A stretch of DNA of 64,000 nt from Aquitalea magnusonii (GCF_002217795.2 NZ_AP018823.1:1488001-1552000), one strand, 5' to 3'. Counted from the first letter of the stretch, positions 9,052 through 18,687 are shown. The notes: generated by a model from the letters alone, not told the origin. Made by a program: numbers and translations.

Positions 9052-9651
9052 ATGAGTGATCGTGAGATCGATCAACAGTTGGTGGAGCGTGCCCAGCGAG
9101 GTGAAAAAAGAGCTTTCGACCTGCTTGTTGCAAAATATCAGCGTCGTCTGGCCAGACTTTTGTCACGTTTCATTCGCGACGGCGCCGACATCGAAGATGT
9201 GACGCAAGAAGCATTCGTCAAAGCGTATCGCGCCTTGCCGTCGTTTCGCGGCGAGAGTGCGTTTTACACATGGCTGTACCGAATCGGCATCAATACTGCC
9301 AAGAATTTCCTCAGTTCCGCCGGGCGACGTCCGGTGGTCAACAGCGAGTTTGAGGACGAGGATGGCGAGAGCTTCGACCTGGCGTCGCAAGTTCCCGACA
9401 TGAACACGCCCGAAACCGAGCTGATGAACAAGGAAATCGTGACGACAGTGAACAGTGCCGTGCAGGCTCTGCCGGAGGAGCTCAGAACGGCCATTACCCT
9501 CAGGGAAATGGACGGACTGTCCTATGAAGAGATTGCACAGGTGATGAACTGTCCCATCGGCACCGTCCGTTCGCGCATTTTCCGGGCGCGGGAGGCCATT
9601 GCTGCCGAATTGAGGCCATTGCTGGATACGGCAAAGAACAGAAGGTGGTAG
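9052..9651 (+). CDS. rpoE: RNA polymerase sigma-E factor (RpoE/AlgU)
   Basis: ECF sigma factor of 199 residues that directs the envelope-stress response. Region 2 (about residues 20-95) has DIEDVTQEAFVKAYRALPSFRGESAFYTWLYRIGINTAKN; region 4 (about 130-185) has LREMDGLSYEEIAQVMNCPIGTVRSRIFRAREAI with the helix-turn-helix. It is the first gene of rpoE-rseA-rseB-mucD, whose products form the regulatory circuit that holds this sigma factor at the membrane. A sigma-E-like promoter upstream suggests positive autoregulation. Confidence 0.96.
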   Translation: MSDREIDQQLVERAQRGEKRAFDLLVAKYQRRLARLLSRFIRDGADIEDVTQEAFVKAYRALPSFRGESAFYTWLYRIGINTAKNFLSSAGRRPVVNSEFEDEDGESFDLASQVPDMNTPETELMNKEIVTTVNSAVQALPEELRTAITLREMDGLSYEEIAQVMNCPIGTVRSRIFRAREAIAAELRPLLDTAKNRRW

Positions 9652-9653
9652 GT

Positions 9654-10127
9654 ATGAAAGAAAAATTATCTGCACTGATGGATGGCGAGCTGGACGGGCA
9701 GCCCGCAGAGAGAGCCATCAAAGCCATCACGGAAGAAGAGGAGCTCAAGCAGGTGTGGGATGCCTATCACCTGATTGGTGATGCCATGCGTGCCAATACG
9801 CATGTGGCGGTCGATGTCCGCCGACAGGTGGCAGAGCGCCTGGTGGCCGAGCCCACGGTGCTGGCACCACGCCGCTGGTTTGCCCCGGTACACAGGCGGC
9901 GTGCCGGTGCGGTGGCACTGGCGGCCAGCGTCAGCTTTGCCGCCGTGGTGGGCTGGCAGCAGTTGTCGCATGGCAATGCGGCCTCCGCTGTTGCTGATCG
10001 TGGCGTTCCGGTGGCGGCGGTTCAGTCGGCACAGGAGCAGGACGACCTTTATCTGGCAGCCCATCAGGAAATGACGGCAGACCAGAGCGTGTACAAGGTC
10101 TCTTACGGAAATGGAGTCCGCCACTGA
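9654..10127 (+). CDS. rseA: Anti-sigma-E factor RseA/MucA
   Basis: A 157-residue single-pass inner-membrane anti-sigma factor. The cytoplasmic N-terminus (MKEKLSALMDGELDG, about residues 1-65) is the sigma-binding domain. A hydrophobic segment at about residues 79-96 (GAVALAASVSFAAVVGW) is the membrane anchor, and the remainder is periplasmic. ATG 9654 is preferred over the in-frame GTG 9645, which overlaps the rpoE stop, because GAAGGTGG just upstream makes a good ribosome-binding site. The stop overlaps the rseB start (TGATG), indicating translational coupling. Confidence 0.9.
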   Translation: MKEKLSALMDGELDGQPAERAIKAITEEEELKQVWDAYHLIGDAMRANTHVAVDVRRQVAERLVAEPTVLAPRRWFAPVHRRRAGAVALAASVSFAAVVGWQQLSHGNAASAVADRGVPVAAVQSAQEQDDLYLAAHQEMTADQSVYKVSYGNGVRH

Positions 10128-11083
10128 TGCGTCTGACACAGCTGTCCGGGGTCTGTCTGATGGGTGTGGCAGTGCTTGCCCATGCAGATGATGATTGGCT
10201 GGTGGTGAAAAGGGCGGCTGTTGCCGCAAGGCAGCAGCCCTTGACGGGAACCTATCTGCACCAGATGAACGGTTCACTGGAGACTTTCCGCATTGTCCGG
10301 GGAGGGGCGGGCGATAACATCCAGGAAAAACGCACTTCACTGGACGGGCCGTCACGGGAGATTATTCGCAAGGGGCAGGAATTGACCTGTTATGCCCCGG
10401 ATGCGAAATCGCTGTCGGCGGCCAAGGTCAGTGCCATGCGGCTTTTTCCTGCCATCCTGCCGGATGACATAGGCAATATCGCCCAATCCTATACGGTAAA
10501 ACGCAGTGGCAAGGACCGGGTGGCGCAGCGTGATTGCAACTGGACGGATCTCAAGCCCAAGGACAGCAAGCGTTACCTGCTGCGCCTGTGCATCGATACG
10601 GCCAGCAGCTTGCCACTGAAAGTGATGTCCCAGAATGCTGCGGGCGAAACGGTGGAGCAGTTTACCTTCACCGAGATTGAACTGCAGGGACCGAGGGAAA
10701 AGTCCGCTTTCCGGCCGCAATACAAGCAGAACTATGTTCTGCGAAGTGCCAGCGCGCCGCAGATGACTCTGGATGCGGATGCGCCGTCTGAAGTCAGCGG
10801 CATGCCCGCTGGCTTCAAGTTGCTGCGTGCGGTGCAGCGCAGCCTGCCGGGTCAGGCCGAGCGCACGGTGCGGCATATGGTGTTCAGTGACGGGCTGGTG
10901 ATGTTGTCGCTGTTCATCGAGCCGCAAGCCGAAGGTCGGCCGGAGCGGGCAGTCAACCTGCATGGTGCCGTCAATATGGCAACGGCGGTGCAGGGTGATT
11001 ACCTGGTCACTCTGGTGGGTGATCTGCCAGAGCCCACCATGCTGGCCATGATCCGTAATCTCAAGATCACACTCAAACCATGA
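10127..11083 (+). CDS. rseB: Periplasmic sigma-E regulator RseB/MucB
   Basis: A 318-residue MucB/RseB-family protein that binds the periplasmic part of RseA and shields it from proteolysis. A signal peptide of about 20 residues ends near AHADDDW. The N-terminal lipoprotein-like domain (about 25-190) and the smaller C-terminal domain (about 215-315) are both present at normal length. The start codon overlaps the rseA stop, so the two are probably made in stoichiometric amounts. Confidence 0.92.
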   Translation: MRLTQLSGVCLMGVAVLAHADDDWLVVKRAAVAARQQPLTGTYLHQMNGSLETFRIVRGGAGDNIQEKRTSLDGPSREIIRKGQELTCYAPDAKSLSAAKVSAMRLFPAILPDDIGNIAQSYTVKRSGKDRVAQRDCNWTDLKPKDSKRYLLRLCIDTASSLPLKVMSQNAAGETVEQFTFTEIELQGPREKSAFRPQYKQNYVLRSASAPQMTLDADAPSEVSGMPAGFKLLRAVQRSLPGQAERTVRHMVFSDGLVMLSLFIEPQAEGRPERAVNLHGAVNMATAVQGDYLVTLVGDLPEPTMLAMIRNLKITLKP

Positions 11084-11177
11084 TGGTGCTGGCCGGCTGT
11101 CCCGCCGTATTCGGGGGTGGCCGGCTGCTTTATTTTCCTGCTGTTTTCTGTGCAAACCACATCAAGATGGAGCGACC

Positions 11178-12593
11178 ATGTCGATCAAGAAACTGATCGT
11201 TGCTGCCATGCTGGCGGCCTCTGCATTCACCATTCAGCCGACTGTCGTATGGGCTGCTGATCTACCTGATTTTACCCGTATTGTCGAAACCGAAGGCCGC
11301 GCTGTCGTCAACGTCAGCACCACTTCCACCATCAAGCAGAATGTCAGTGCGCTACCCGATGGCATGGAGGGCGATCCCTTCTTCGAATTTTTCCGTCGCT
11401 TTGCGCCGCAGCAGCAACAGGAGCGGCAAGAACGCTCATTGGGCTCCGGCTTCATCATTTCTGCCGATGGCTATTTGCTGACCAATGCCCATGTGGTGGC
11501 GCGGGCTGATGAAATTACCGTCACGCTTACCGACAAGCGCGAGTACAAAGCCAAGGTGATCGGTTCGGATGCCCGCACCGATGTGGCCTTGCTCAAAATT
11601 GACGCCAAGAACCTGCCGGTGGTGCGGCTGGGAAACATGGCGGACGTGAAGGTTGGTGAATGGGTGCTGGCCATCGGCTCGCCCTTCGGCTTTGAGAACA
11701 CCGTCACTTCCGGCATTGTGTCGGCCAAGAACCGCCTGCTGCCGGATGAGAATTTTGTCCCCTTCCTGCAGACCGATGCCGCGGTCAATCCGGGGAATTC
11801 CGGTGGCCCGCTGTTCAATCTGAAGGGTGAAGTGATTGGCATCAACTCCCAGATCTACAGCCGCTCTGGCGGTTTCATGGGGATTTCCTTTTCCATTCCG
11901 ATTGATGTGGCGATGAATGTGGCCGATCAGCTCAAGGCCACCGGCAAGGTGAGTCGTGGTCGCATCGGCGTGGCAATTCAGGAGCTGAACAAGGATCTGG
12001 CGGCATCATTCGGACTGGCAAAACCATCCGGTGCCTTGGTCAATGATGTGGAGAAAAAGAGCCCGGCCGAGAAGGCAGGCTTGCGCACCGGTGATATCAT
12101 CCTCTCCGTTGCCGGTCAGGCGGTGGAGTCCTCATCAGACTTGCCACGTCTGATCGGTGCCATCCGGCCGGGCAAGCCGGTGGTGCTGGAAGTGTGGCGT
12201 CATCGTGCGGTGCAGAAGTTGACCGTGGTGCCGGAAGAGCTGAAAACCGAAGACGCCCGTACCGCTCAGCGGGAGTACCGTTCGCCGCAAGCGGTGCCGG
12301 ATGCGCAGAACATGAAGCAGCTGGGCCTGGCCTTGCAGGAGCTGTCGCCGCAGCAACTGGGCAAGGTGGGGGTCAAATATGGTCTGCAGGTCAAGCGTGC
12401 CACCGGCCTTGCCGCCCGTGCCGGCATCCAGCCGGGTGATGTGATTGTTGGTCTGGGTGGCGAGGCGCTGGGCAGTTTTGCTCAGTTCAAGGCGGCGGTA
12501 ACTGCTGCGCCCAAGGGCAGTACGCTGGCCTTGCAGCTTTGGCGGCAGGGCATCACCCTGTTTGTGCCGCTGACAATTGGTGGAGATGAATGA
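11178..12593 (+). CDS. mucD: Periplasmic serine protease/chaperone, DegP/MucD family
   Basis: HtrA-family protease of 471 residues that degrades misfolded envelope proteins. A signal peptide of about 26 residues ends at VVWA. The catalytic triad is visible as His105 (LTNAHVV), Asp135 (ARTDVALLK) and Ser208 (NPGNSGGP). Two PDZ domains follow, at about 265-350 and 380-465. It is the fourth gene of the sigma-E operon, matching the algU-mucABD layout. The stop overlaps the next start (ATGA). The 94-base gap from rseB contains a loose GC-rich inverted repeat and nothing else. Confidence 0.95.
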   Translation: MSIKKLIVAAMLAASAFTIQPTVVWAADLPDFTRIVETEGRAVVNVSTTSTIKQNVSALPDGMEGDPFFEFFRRFAPQQQQERQERSLGSGFIISADGYLLTNAHVVARADEITVTLTDKREYKAKVIGSDARTDVALLKIDAKNLPVVRLGNMADVKVGEWVLAIGSPFGFENTVTSGIVSAKNRLLPDENFVPFLQTDAAVNPGNSGGPLFNLKGEVIGINSQIYSRSGGFMGISFSIPIDVAMNVADQLKATGKVSRGRIGVAIQELNKDLAASFGLAKPSGALVNDVEKKSPAEKAGLRTGDIILSVAGQAVESSSDLPRLIGAIRPGKPVVLEVWRHRAVQKLTVVPEELKTEDARTAQREYRSPQAVPDAQNMKQLGLALQELSPQQLGKVGVKYGLQVKRATGLAARAGIQPGDVIVGLGGEALGSFAQFKAAVTAAPKGSTLALQLWRQGITLFVPLTIGGDE

Positions 12594-12829
12594 AACTGAC
12601 TTTGTATTTCAGGGAGTACTGCAGCCTGTGCCATCAGATGCTGGCTGAACTCAAGCCATGGCAGGACAAGCATGGCTTTGCGCTGGATGTGGTGGATGTG
12701 GATGCAGACCCCGTTCTGGAAGCCAGATTCAACGAACTGGTGCCGGTTTTGATGGATGGCGAACACGAGATTTGTCACTGGCATCTGGATATTCCTGCTT
12801 TGGCTGCACATTTGGGCGAAATCGGCTAA
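12590..12829 (+). CDS. Glutaredoxin-like thiol protein
   Basis: A 79-residue thioredoxin-fold protein of the glutaredoxin-like (DUF836) family. The N-terminal LYFREYCSLCHQM carries a CxxC (CSLC) redox motif, and the cis-proline region LVPVLMDG is conserved. It overlaps the mucD stop by four bases and is therefore coupled to the envelope-stress operon, but it has no signal peptide and should be cytoplasmic. The substrate is unknown. A terminator follows 26 bases after its stop. Confidence 0.85.
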   Translation: MKLTLYFREYCSLCHQMLAELKPWQDKHGFALDVVDVDADPVLEARFNELVPVLMDGEHEICHWHLDIPALAAHLGEIG

Positions 12830-12855
12830 AATCCGCGCCAGTGTGAGTTGTTCAA

Positions 12856-12883
12856 GGGCACGCCAGCGTGCCCTTATCTTTTT
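12856..12883 (+). terminator. Terminator between the sigma-E operon and lepA
   Basis: GGGCACGC / GCGTGCCC (12856-12863, 12866-12873) followed by TTATCTTTTT. It ends only 11 bases before the lepA ATG, leaving no room for a separate lepA promoter downstream of it. Confidence 0.8.
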
Positions 12884-12894
12884 GCTGGATACCG

Positions 12895-14688
12895 ATGAAA
12901 CATATCAGAAATTTCTCGATCATTGCCCATATCGACCATGGCAAATCGACCCTGGCCGACCGCTTTATCCAGTTTTGCGGTGGCCTCGAACTGCGTGAAA
13001 TGAGTGCCCAGGTGCTCGACTCGATGGATATCGAGAAAGAGCGCGGCATTACCATCAAGGCCCAGACGGCAGCCTTGCATTACAAGGCGCGCGACGGTCA
13101 GGTGTACAACCTGAACCTGATCGACACGCCGGGACACGTTGACTTCTCCTATGAGGTTTCCCGCTCGCTGTCCGCCTGCGAAGGCGCGCTGCTGGTGGTG
13201 GATGCCTCGCAAGGCGTGGAAGCGCAGACCGTGGCCAACTGCTACACCGCCATCGACCTGGGGGTGGAAGTGGTGCCGGTGCTGAACAAGATCGACCTGC
13301 CGGCGGCCGAGCCCGAGCGCGTGTCGCAGGAAATCGAGGACATCATCGGCATTGAAGCCATTGATGCCGTGCGTGCCTCGGCTAAGTCCGGCATCGGCAT
13401 TGAAGACATCCTGGAAACCGTGGTCAGCAAGATTCCGCCGCCGGAAGGCAATCCGGATGGCCCGCTCAAGGCACTGATCATCGACTCCTGGTTCGACAAC
13501 TATGTCGGCGTGGTGATGCTGGTGCGGGTCAAGGACGGTCAGGTACGTCCCAAGGACAAGATCAAGTTCATGGCCACCGGTGCCGAGCATCTGGTGGAGC
13601 AGGTGGGTGTGTTCTCGCCCAAGTCGGTGCAGCGCGACGTGCTGAACGCCGGTGAAGTGGGCTTCATCATTGCCGGTATCAAGGAACTGAAATCGGCCAA
13701 GGTGGGCGATACCATCACCCTGATGAAAACCCCGGCCACCGAACCGCTGCCGGGCTTCAAGGAAGTGCAGTCGCAGGTGTTTGCCGGTCTGTACCCGGTG
13801 GAAAGCCATGATTACGAAGCGCTGCGTGATGCGCTGGAAAAACTGCAGCTGAACGACGCCTCGCTCAAGTTCGAGCCGGAAGTGTCGCAGGCGCTGGGCT
13901 TTGGTTTCCGTTGTGGCTTCCTTGGCTTGTTGCATCTGGAAATCGTGCAGGAACGTCTGGAACGCGAGTTCGACATGGACCTGATCACCACGGCACCCAC
14001 CGTGGTGTACGAGCTGGTGCTCAAGGATGGCAGCATCATTCAGGTGGAAAACCCGTCGCGCCTGCCGGATCCGGGCAAGATCGAGGAAATCCGCGAACCC
14101 ATCATCACGGCGCACATCCTGGTGCCGCAGGACTATGTGGGCGCGGTGATTACCCTGTGTACCCAGAAGCGCGGCGTACAGCGCAATATGCAGTATCTTG
14201 GCCGTCAGGTGATGCTGACCTACGACATGCCGATGAACGAAGTGGTGATGGACTTCTTTGACAAGCTCAAGTCCACCAGCCGTGGTTATGCCTCGCTGGA
14301 TTACGAGTTCAAGGAATTCCAGTGCTCCGACCTGGTCAAGCTGGATGTGCTGGTAAACAGCGAGAAAGTGGATGCGCTCAGCCTGATCGTGCATCGTGCT
14401 TCCAGCATTTACCGTGGCCGCGAACTGGTATCCAAGATGCGCGAACTGATTCCGCGCCAGATGTTTGACATTGCGGTGCAGGCCGCCATCGGCGGACACA
14501 TCATTGCCCGTGAGACAGTAAAAGCATTGCGCAAGAACGTACTGGCCAAGTGCTACGGTGGCGACATTACCCGTAAGAAAAAGCTGCTGGAAAAACAAAA
14601 GGCTGGTAAGAAGCGCATGAAGCAGGTGGGTAATGTGGAAATCCCGCAAGAGGCTTTCCTGGCCATTCTTCAAGTAGGGGACAAATAA
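12895..14688 (+). CDS. lepA: Elongation factor 4 (LepA), ribosomal back-translocase GTPase
   Basis: A 597-residue translational GTPase. G1 AHIDHGKS, G3 DTPGHVDF and G4 [11 protein letters not shown] are intact, and the LepA-specific C-terminal domain (ending [26 protein letters not shown]) is complete. ATG 12895 gives the standard N-terminus [18 protein letters not shown]; a longer in-frame start at GTG 12868 would lie inside a terminator stem. The ribosome-binding site is weak (GGAT at 12887-12890). lepB starts on the next base after its stop, a conserved lepA-lepB pair. Confidence 0.97.
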   Translation: MKHIRNFSIIAHIDHGKSTLADRFIQFCGGLELREMSAQVLDSMDIEKERGITIKAQTAALHYKARDGQVYNLNLIDTPGHVDFSYEVSRSLSACEGALLVVDASQGVEAQTVANCYTAIDLGVEVVPVLNKIDLPAAEPERVSQEIEDIIGIEAIDAVRASAKSGIGIEDILETVVSKIPPPEGNPDGPLKALIIDSWFDNYVGVVMLVRVKDGQVRPKDKIKFMATGAEHLVEQVGVFSPKSVQRDVLNAGEVGFIIAGIKELKSAKVGDTITLMKTPATEPLPGFKEVQSQVFAGLYPVESHDYEALRDALEKLQLNDASLKFEPEVSQALGFGFRCGFLGLLHLEIVQERLEREFDMDLITTAPTVVYELVLKDGSIIQVENPSRLPDPGKIEEIREPIITAHILVPQDYVGAVITLCTQKRGVQRNMQYLGRQVMLTYDMPMNEVVMDFFDKLKSTSRGYASLDYEFKEFQCSDLVKLDVLVNSEKVDALSLIVHRASSIYRGRELVSKMRELIPRQMFDIAVQAAIGGHIIARETVKALRKNVLAKCYGGDITRKKKLLEKQKAGKKRMKQVGNVEIPQEAFLAILQVGDK

Positions 14689-15651
14689 GTGGGCGAAAAC
14701 CTGTTCTGGGTATTTACCGTGGCCGTCATTGTCGGCGGCATGCTGATTGCGTTTGGCGGGCAGCGCGAAGTCGGACAGAAGGACTGGCCGGTGCCGGTGC
14801 AATGGGGCTATCTGGCCCTGGTGATCGGTGGCTTTGGCCTGTTGTCCAATTACATGAGCTTCACCGCGGTGATGCTGGTGTTCGTGCTGGTGACAGGTGT
14901 GGTATGGGGCCTGGACAAGTTTTTGCTGGCCAAGAAACGCGCCGGAGAACCCGGACACTTTGTTGAATACTCGCGCGGGTTTTTCCCGGTCATCCTGGTG
15001 GTGTTCCTGCTGCGTTCCTTCCTGGTGGAACCGTTCCAGATTCCCAGCAGCTCGATGCGGCCGGGGCTGGTGGTGGGTGACTTCATCCTGGTCAACAAGT
15101 TTGCCTACGGCATTCGTGTGCCGGTGCTCAATAATGTGATCGTGCCGGTGGGCAAGGTCGGCCGTGGGGATGTGGTGGTGTTCAACTATCCGCCCAATCC
15201 CAAGGTCAACTACATCAAGCGTGTGATCGGTGTGGCCGGTGATGTGGTGGAGTACCGCAACAAGCGCCTCACTATCAATGGCAAGGCGGTGCCGGATGAA
15301 AAAGACGGTACCTACGACTATCTTGAACAGGGCATGGCCATGATTCACAACGACCAGTTCAAGGAAGTGATGGATGGCAAGTCTTACAAGGTGCTCAACA
15401 TTCCTGATGCGCCGGTGGTGGCGCTGGGGCAGGTTGCTGACTTCCCTTCGCGTGACCAGTGCCAGTATGATGACAACGGCTTTGTCTGCAAGGTGCCGGC
15501 GGGGCATTACTTCATGCTGGGCGACAACCGCGACAACAGTCTGGATGGTCGCTACTGGGGCTTTGTTAATGACAGGTTGATGGTGGGCAAGGCCTTCCTG
15601 ATCTGGATGAACTTCAGCGCCCTGTCGCGCATTGGCACCACCATTCGCTAA
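14689..15651 (+). CDS. lepB: Signal peptidase I
   Basis: Cleaves signal peptides on the periplasmic face of the inner membrane. GTG start immediately after the lepA stop; 320 residues. Three hydrophobic N-terminal segments (about 5-22, 38-75 and 97-113) precede the catalytic domain. The nucleophile serine is in IPSSSMRPGL, the general-base lysine in NYIKRVIGVAGD, and the C-terminal signature GDNRDNSLDGRYWG is present. Confidence 0.96.
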   Translation: MGENLFWVFTVAVIVGGMLIAFGGQREVGQKDWPVPVQWGYLALVIGGFGLLSNYMSFTAVMLVFVLVTGVVWGLDKFLLAKKRAGEPGHFVEYSRGFFPVILVVFLLRSFLVEPFQIPSSSMRPGLVVGDFILVNKFAYGIRVPVLNNVIVPVGKVGRGDVVVFNYPPNPKVNYIKRVIGVAGDVVEYRNKRLTINGKAVPDEKDGTYDYLEQGMAMIHNDQFKEVMDGKSYKVLNIPDAPVVALGQVADFPSRDQCQYDDNGFVCKVPAGHYFMLGDNRDNSLDGRYWGFVNDRLMVGKAFLIWMNFSALSRIGTTIR

Positions 15652-15672
15652 CCGTTTCACCAGGGGGCTAAC

Positions 15673-16029
15673 ATGCAGCGCCAGCAGGGTTTGTCAGTCA
15701 TTTCGGTGCTCTTCATCATGGTCATTGTCGGTGTCGGCGTGCTGCTGGCCGGCAAGGTGCTGCCGGTGTACAACGAGTATGCCGAGGTGCGCAAGGCGGT
15801 GGCTGACATGGCCAGTCAGACCGGCAAGGGTGAAACCGAATTGCGCCGCGAGTTCATGAATCACGCCATGGTGGGCGACATTTCCTCGATCAAGCCGGAA
15901 AACCTCACCATCATTACCACGGCCAACAGTGTTTTCGTGCGTGCAGCCTATCGCCGCGAAGTGCCGCTGTTTGCCAATGTCAGCCTGGCTTTCGATTTCG
16001 ACACCCAGGCTGGACAGACACCTCAGTAA
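15673..16029 (+). CDS. DUF4845 membrane-anchored protein
   Basis: A 118-residue protein with one N-terminal membrane helix (about residues 8-28) that resembles a pilin-like leader, QRQQGLSVISVLFIM. The remainder is soluble and probably periplasmic. The family is regularly found between lepB and rnc in betaproteobacteria, as here, but its function is unknown. It starts 22 bases after lepB and ends five bases before rnc, so it belongs to the same transcript. Confidence 0.85.
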   Translation: MQRQQGLSVISVLFIMVIVGVGVLLAGKVLPVYNEYAEVRKAVADMASQTGKGETELRREFMNHAMVGDISSIKPENLTIITTANSVFVRAAYRREVPLFANVSLAFDFDTQAGQTPQ

Positions 16030-16034
16030 CTACA

Positions 16035-16745
16035 GTGAACCAAGTTGATACCCGATTCCGGCGCCTGTCCGAGGCGCTGGATTATGCATTCCAGAAGCCC
16101 GACCTGTTGCGTCAGGCGCTGACACACCGCAGCTTTGCGGCCTCCAATAACGAACGCTTCGAATTCATTGGCGACAGCATTCTCAACTACACCGTGGCGC
16201 GCATGCTGTTCGACCAGTTTCCGCGCCTGAGCGAAGGCGAGCTGTCGCGCTTGCGCGCCAATCTGGTCAACCAGAACACCCTGGCGGAAATTGCCCACGA
16301 ACTGAAGCTGGGCGATTACCTGTATCTGGGTGAGGGCGAGCTGAAAAGTGGCGGTTTCAACCGGCCATCCATCCTGGCGGATGCGCTGGAGGCAACCTTT
16401 GCTGCGGTCAGTTTTGATGCCGACTTCCAGCATGCCGAACAGGTGGTGCGCCGCCTGTATGCCAGCCGCGTGGCCGCCATCGACCCCACCAAGCATGCCA
16501 AGGATGCCAAAACCCGTCTGCAGGAAGCCTTGCAGGCGCGCAAATGGCCGCTGCCCAAATACCGCATCCTCACCCAGACTGGTGAGGCACACGAACAATG
16601 GTTCAAGGTGGTGTGCGACCTGGGTGATCTGATGATCGAATCCCAGGGTGAGGGCGGCAGCCGCCGCGCAGCCGAACAGCAGGCTGCCGAAGTTGCGCTG
16701 CAGCAGCTTGAACAGAAACTGGCCACAGGCAAGAAAAACCTATGA
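16035..16745 (+). CDS. rnc: Ribonuclease III
   Basis: Double-stranded RNA endonuclease that processes the rRNA precursor and regulatory RNAs. It has 236 residues and a GTG start. The catalytic signature is NERFEFIGDSILNY (family consensus NERLEFLGDS) and the second acidic site is in LADALEATFAA. The C-terminal double-stranded RNA-binding domain (about 155-228) ends in SRRAAEQQAAEVALQQL. The stop overlaps the era start (ATGA). Confidence 0.97.
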   Translation: MNQVDTRFRRLSEALDYAFQKPDLLRQALTHRSFAASNNERFEFIGDSILNYTVARMLFDQFPRLSEGELSRLRANLVNQNTLAEIAHELKLGDYLYLGEGELKSGGFNRPSILADALEATFAAVSFDADFQHAEQVVRRLYASRVAAIDPTKHAKDAKTRLQEALQARKWPLPKYRILTQTGEAHEQWFKVVCDLGDLMIESQGEGGSRRAAEQQAAEVALQQLEQKLATGKKNL

Positions 16746-17632
16746 ACGAACACGCATATCATTGTGGCTTTGTGGCCATCGTCGGGCGTCCCAATGTGGG
16801 CAAGTCCACGCTGATGAACCATCTTATCGGCCAAAAAGTCAGCATCACCTCCAAAAAGGCGCAAACCACGCGCCACCGGGTCAACGGCATCCATACCGAA
16901 GACAATGCCCAGTTCATTTTTGTTGATACTCCGGGCTTCCAGACCTTCCACAAGGGCGCACTGAACGAAACGCTGAACAAGAGCGTGAAGGATTCGCTGG
17001 GCAGCGTGGACTGTGTGCTGTTCATTCTGGAAGCCATGCGCATCAGCGCGGCCGACCGCGAAGTGATGGCGCTGCTGCCCAAACACACGCCGGTAATCCT
17101 GGTGATCAACAAGCTGGACAAGGTCAAGGACAAGTTGCTGCTGCAGGAATTCATCGACGGTGTGCGCGCCGAATTCCCCTTTACCGATTGCGAAGTGGTC
17201 AGCGCCAAGCATGGCCAGCGTCTGTCCGAGCTGCTGGACAAAGTGCGCCCGCATTTGCCGGAATCCATGCCGCTGTATCCGGAAGACATGGTGACCGACA
17301 AGAGCGAGCGCTTCCTCTCCGCCGAAATCGTGCGCGAAAAACTGTTCCGCTATCTGGGTGAAGAACTGCCCTACGAAATGAATGTGGAAGTGGAAATGTT
17401 CGAGATGGACGGTGCGCTGCGCCGCATCCACATTGCCGTTCTGGTGGACAAGGAAAACCAGAAACCCATCGTCATTGGCAAGGGCGGGGAAAAGCTGAAA
17501 AAGATTTCTACTGAAGCGCGCCTGGACATGGAAAAACTGTTTGATGGCAAAGTCTTCCTGCAAGTGTGGGTGAAGGTGAAGTCCGGTTGGGCGGATGATG
17601 TACGTTTCCTGCGGGAATTCGGCCTGAACTGA
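16742..17632 (+). CDS. era: GTPase Era, 30S ribosome assembly factor
   Basis: A 296-residue Ras-like GTPase that binds the 3' end of 16S rRNA. G1 GRPNVGKST, the switch region KAQTTRHRVNGI, G3 DTPGFQ and G4 NKLDK are visible. The C-terminal KH domain contains VIGKGGEKLKKISTEAR. It overlaps rnc by four bases, and its stop overlaps the start of the following small gene. Confidence 0.97.
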   Translation: MNEHAYHCGFVAIVGRPNVGKSTLMNHLIGQKVSITSKKAQTTRHRVNGIHTEDNAQFIFVDTPGFQTFHKGALNETLNKSVKDSLGSVDCVLFILEAMRISAADREVMALLPKHTPVILVINKLDKVKDKLLLQEFIDGVRAEFPFTDCEVVSAKHGQRLSELLDKVRPHLPESMPLYPEDMVTDKSERFLSAEIVREKLFRYLGEELPYEMNVEVEMFEMDGALRRIHIAVLVDKENQKPIVIGKGGEKLKKISTEARLDMEKLFDGKVFLQVWVKVKSGWADDVRFLREFGLN

Positions 17633-17937
17633 TGTCGCAGCACCCGTCACGACCGCCCTGCTGGGCGGTGGTTTTTTCTGCACCCGCCGGCCCTGCCGAC
17701 ATGGCTGGCCGCATGTTGCGCCTGGCGCAGCTGCAGGCTGGCTATCTGGGCGCCGATCCGGTTCAGGACAGCAATGGCACCGCCGTTGCCCGTTGTTACT
17801 GGGACGATGTTGACGCCATCGCGGCCTGGCGTGTGCATGCCGAGCATCTGCTGGCGCGGGAAAGTGGCCGCCAGAGCCGGGTGCAGTTTTCGCTGCAGGT
17901 GGATCGTGTCGATCGCGGCAGGAGTCCCGACGCATGA
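17632..17937 (+). CDS. Small ABM-like (antibiotic biosynthesis monooxygenase fold) protein
   Basis: A 101-residue protein wedged between era and recO and overlapping both (TGATG with era, ATGA with recO), so it is very likely translated. The sequence follows the dimeric ABM ferredoxin-like pattern: WAVVFSAP strand, RMLRLAQLQAGYLG, YWDDVDAIAAWRVHAEHLLARESGR and a final strand VQFSLQVDRV. Families with this fold include quinone-type monooxygenases and haem-degrading enzymes, but many members have unknown function. No cofactor residues can be assigned. Confidence 0.65.
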   Translation: MSQHPSRPPCWAVVFSAPAGPADMAGRMLRLAQLQAGYLGADPVQDSNGTAVARCYWDDVDAIAAWRVHAEHLLARESGRQSRVQFSLQVDRVDRGRSPDA

Positions 17938-18665
17938 GCCAGCCGGGCCGGGTAGACCGTCAGCAGGCGTATCTCTTGCATGCGCAGCCCTACCGCGAAA
18001 CCAGCCTGCTGGTGGAAGTGCTGACCCCGCAGCATGGCCGTTTCACCATGGTAGCGCGCGGGGCGCGCCGACCGCGTGCCGATGTGCGCGGCGTGTTATT
18101 GCCGTTTCAGCCGCTCACCCTGTCCTGGTTTGGCAAGGGGGAAGTGCGTACCTTGCATACGGCCGAATGGAATGGCGGGGTGCCGCAACTGGCTGGCATC
18201 CGCCTGGTATGCGGTTTCTACCTGAACGAGCTGATGCTCAAGCTCACCGCCCGTGACGATGCCGAACCGCGCGCCTTCGCCGTCTATGATCAGGCAGTGC
18301 GCGCGCTGGCTGGCACCGACTCACTGGCCGCCACCTTGCGCCGCTACGAATTGCGGTTGTTGCAGGCGTTGGGCTATGCAGGCAGCTTCGCCTGCGATCA
18401 GCATGGCGAAGCCATCGAAGCCACTGCCCAGTATCTGTGCCGTGGTGGCGCGCTGGCGGAGCGCGATGCCGGTTTTGATCCGGTCGGGCCATTTTTACGG
18501 CTGCCTGGCAGCGAACTCTTGGCCATCGAGGCTGACAACTACAGTGCCATCAGCACCCGCCGGGCGGCGCGCAGCCTGCTGCGGCTGCTATTGACCGATT
18601 TGCTGGGCGAGGAACCGTTTGCCTCGCGTGAACTCTTGCAGGCCATCAGCGCCATTGCCGACTGA
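17934..18665 (+). CDS. recO: DNA repair protein RecO
   Basis: A 243-residue recombination mediator that with RecR loads RecA on SSB-coated DNA. The N-terminal OB-fold is recognisable ([38 protein letters not shown]), followed by the helical domain with [11 protein letters not shown] and [14 protein letters not shown]. It overlaps the preceding small gene by four bases and is followed 22 bases later by pdxJ, the usual recO-pdxJ-acpS order. Confidence 0.94.
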   Translation: MSQPGRVDRQQAYLLHAQPYRETSLLVEVLTPQHGRFTMVARGARRPRADVRGVLLPFQPLTLSWFGKGEVRTLHTAEWNGGVPQLAGIRLVCGFYLNELMLKLTARDDAEPRAFAVYDQAVRALAGTDSLAATLRRYELRLLQALGYAGSFACDQHGEAIEATAQYLCRGGALAERDAGFDPVGPFLRLPGSELLAIEADNYSAISTRRAARSLLRLLLTDLLGEEPFASRELLQAISAIAD

Positions 18666-18687
18666 AGCCTGCCAACAGGAGCTGAAG

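Noticed and set aside
12868..12895. Longer lepA start at GTG 12868
   Set aside because: It lies inside the stem of the terminator and adds residues absent from other LepA proteins.
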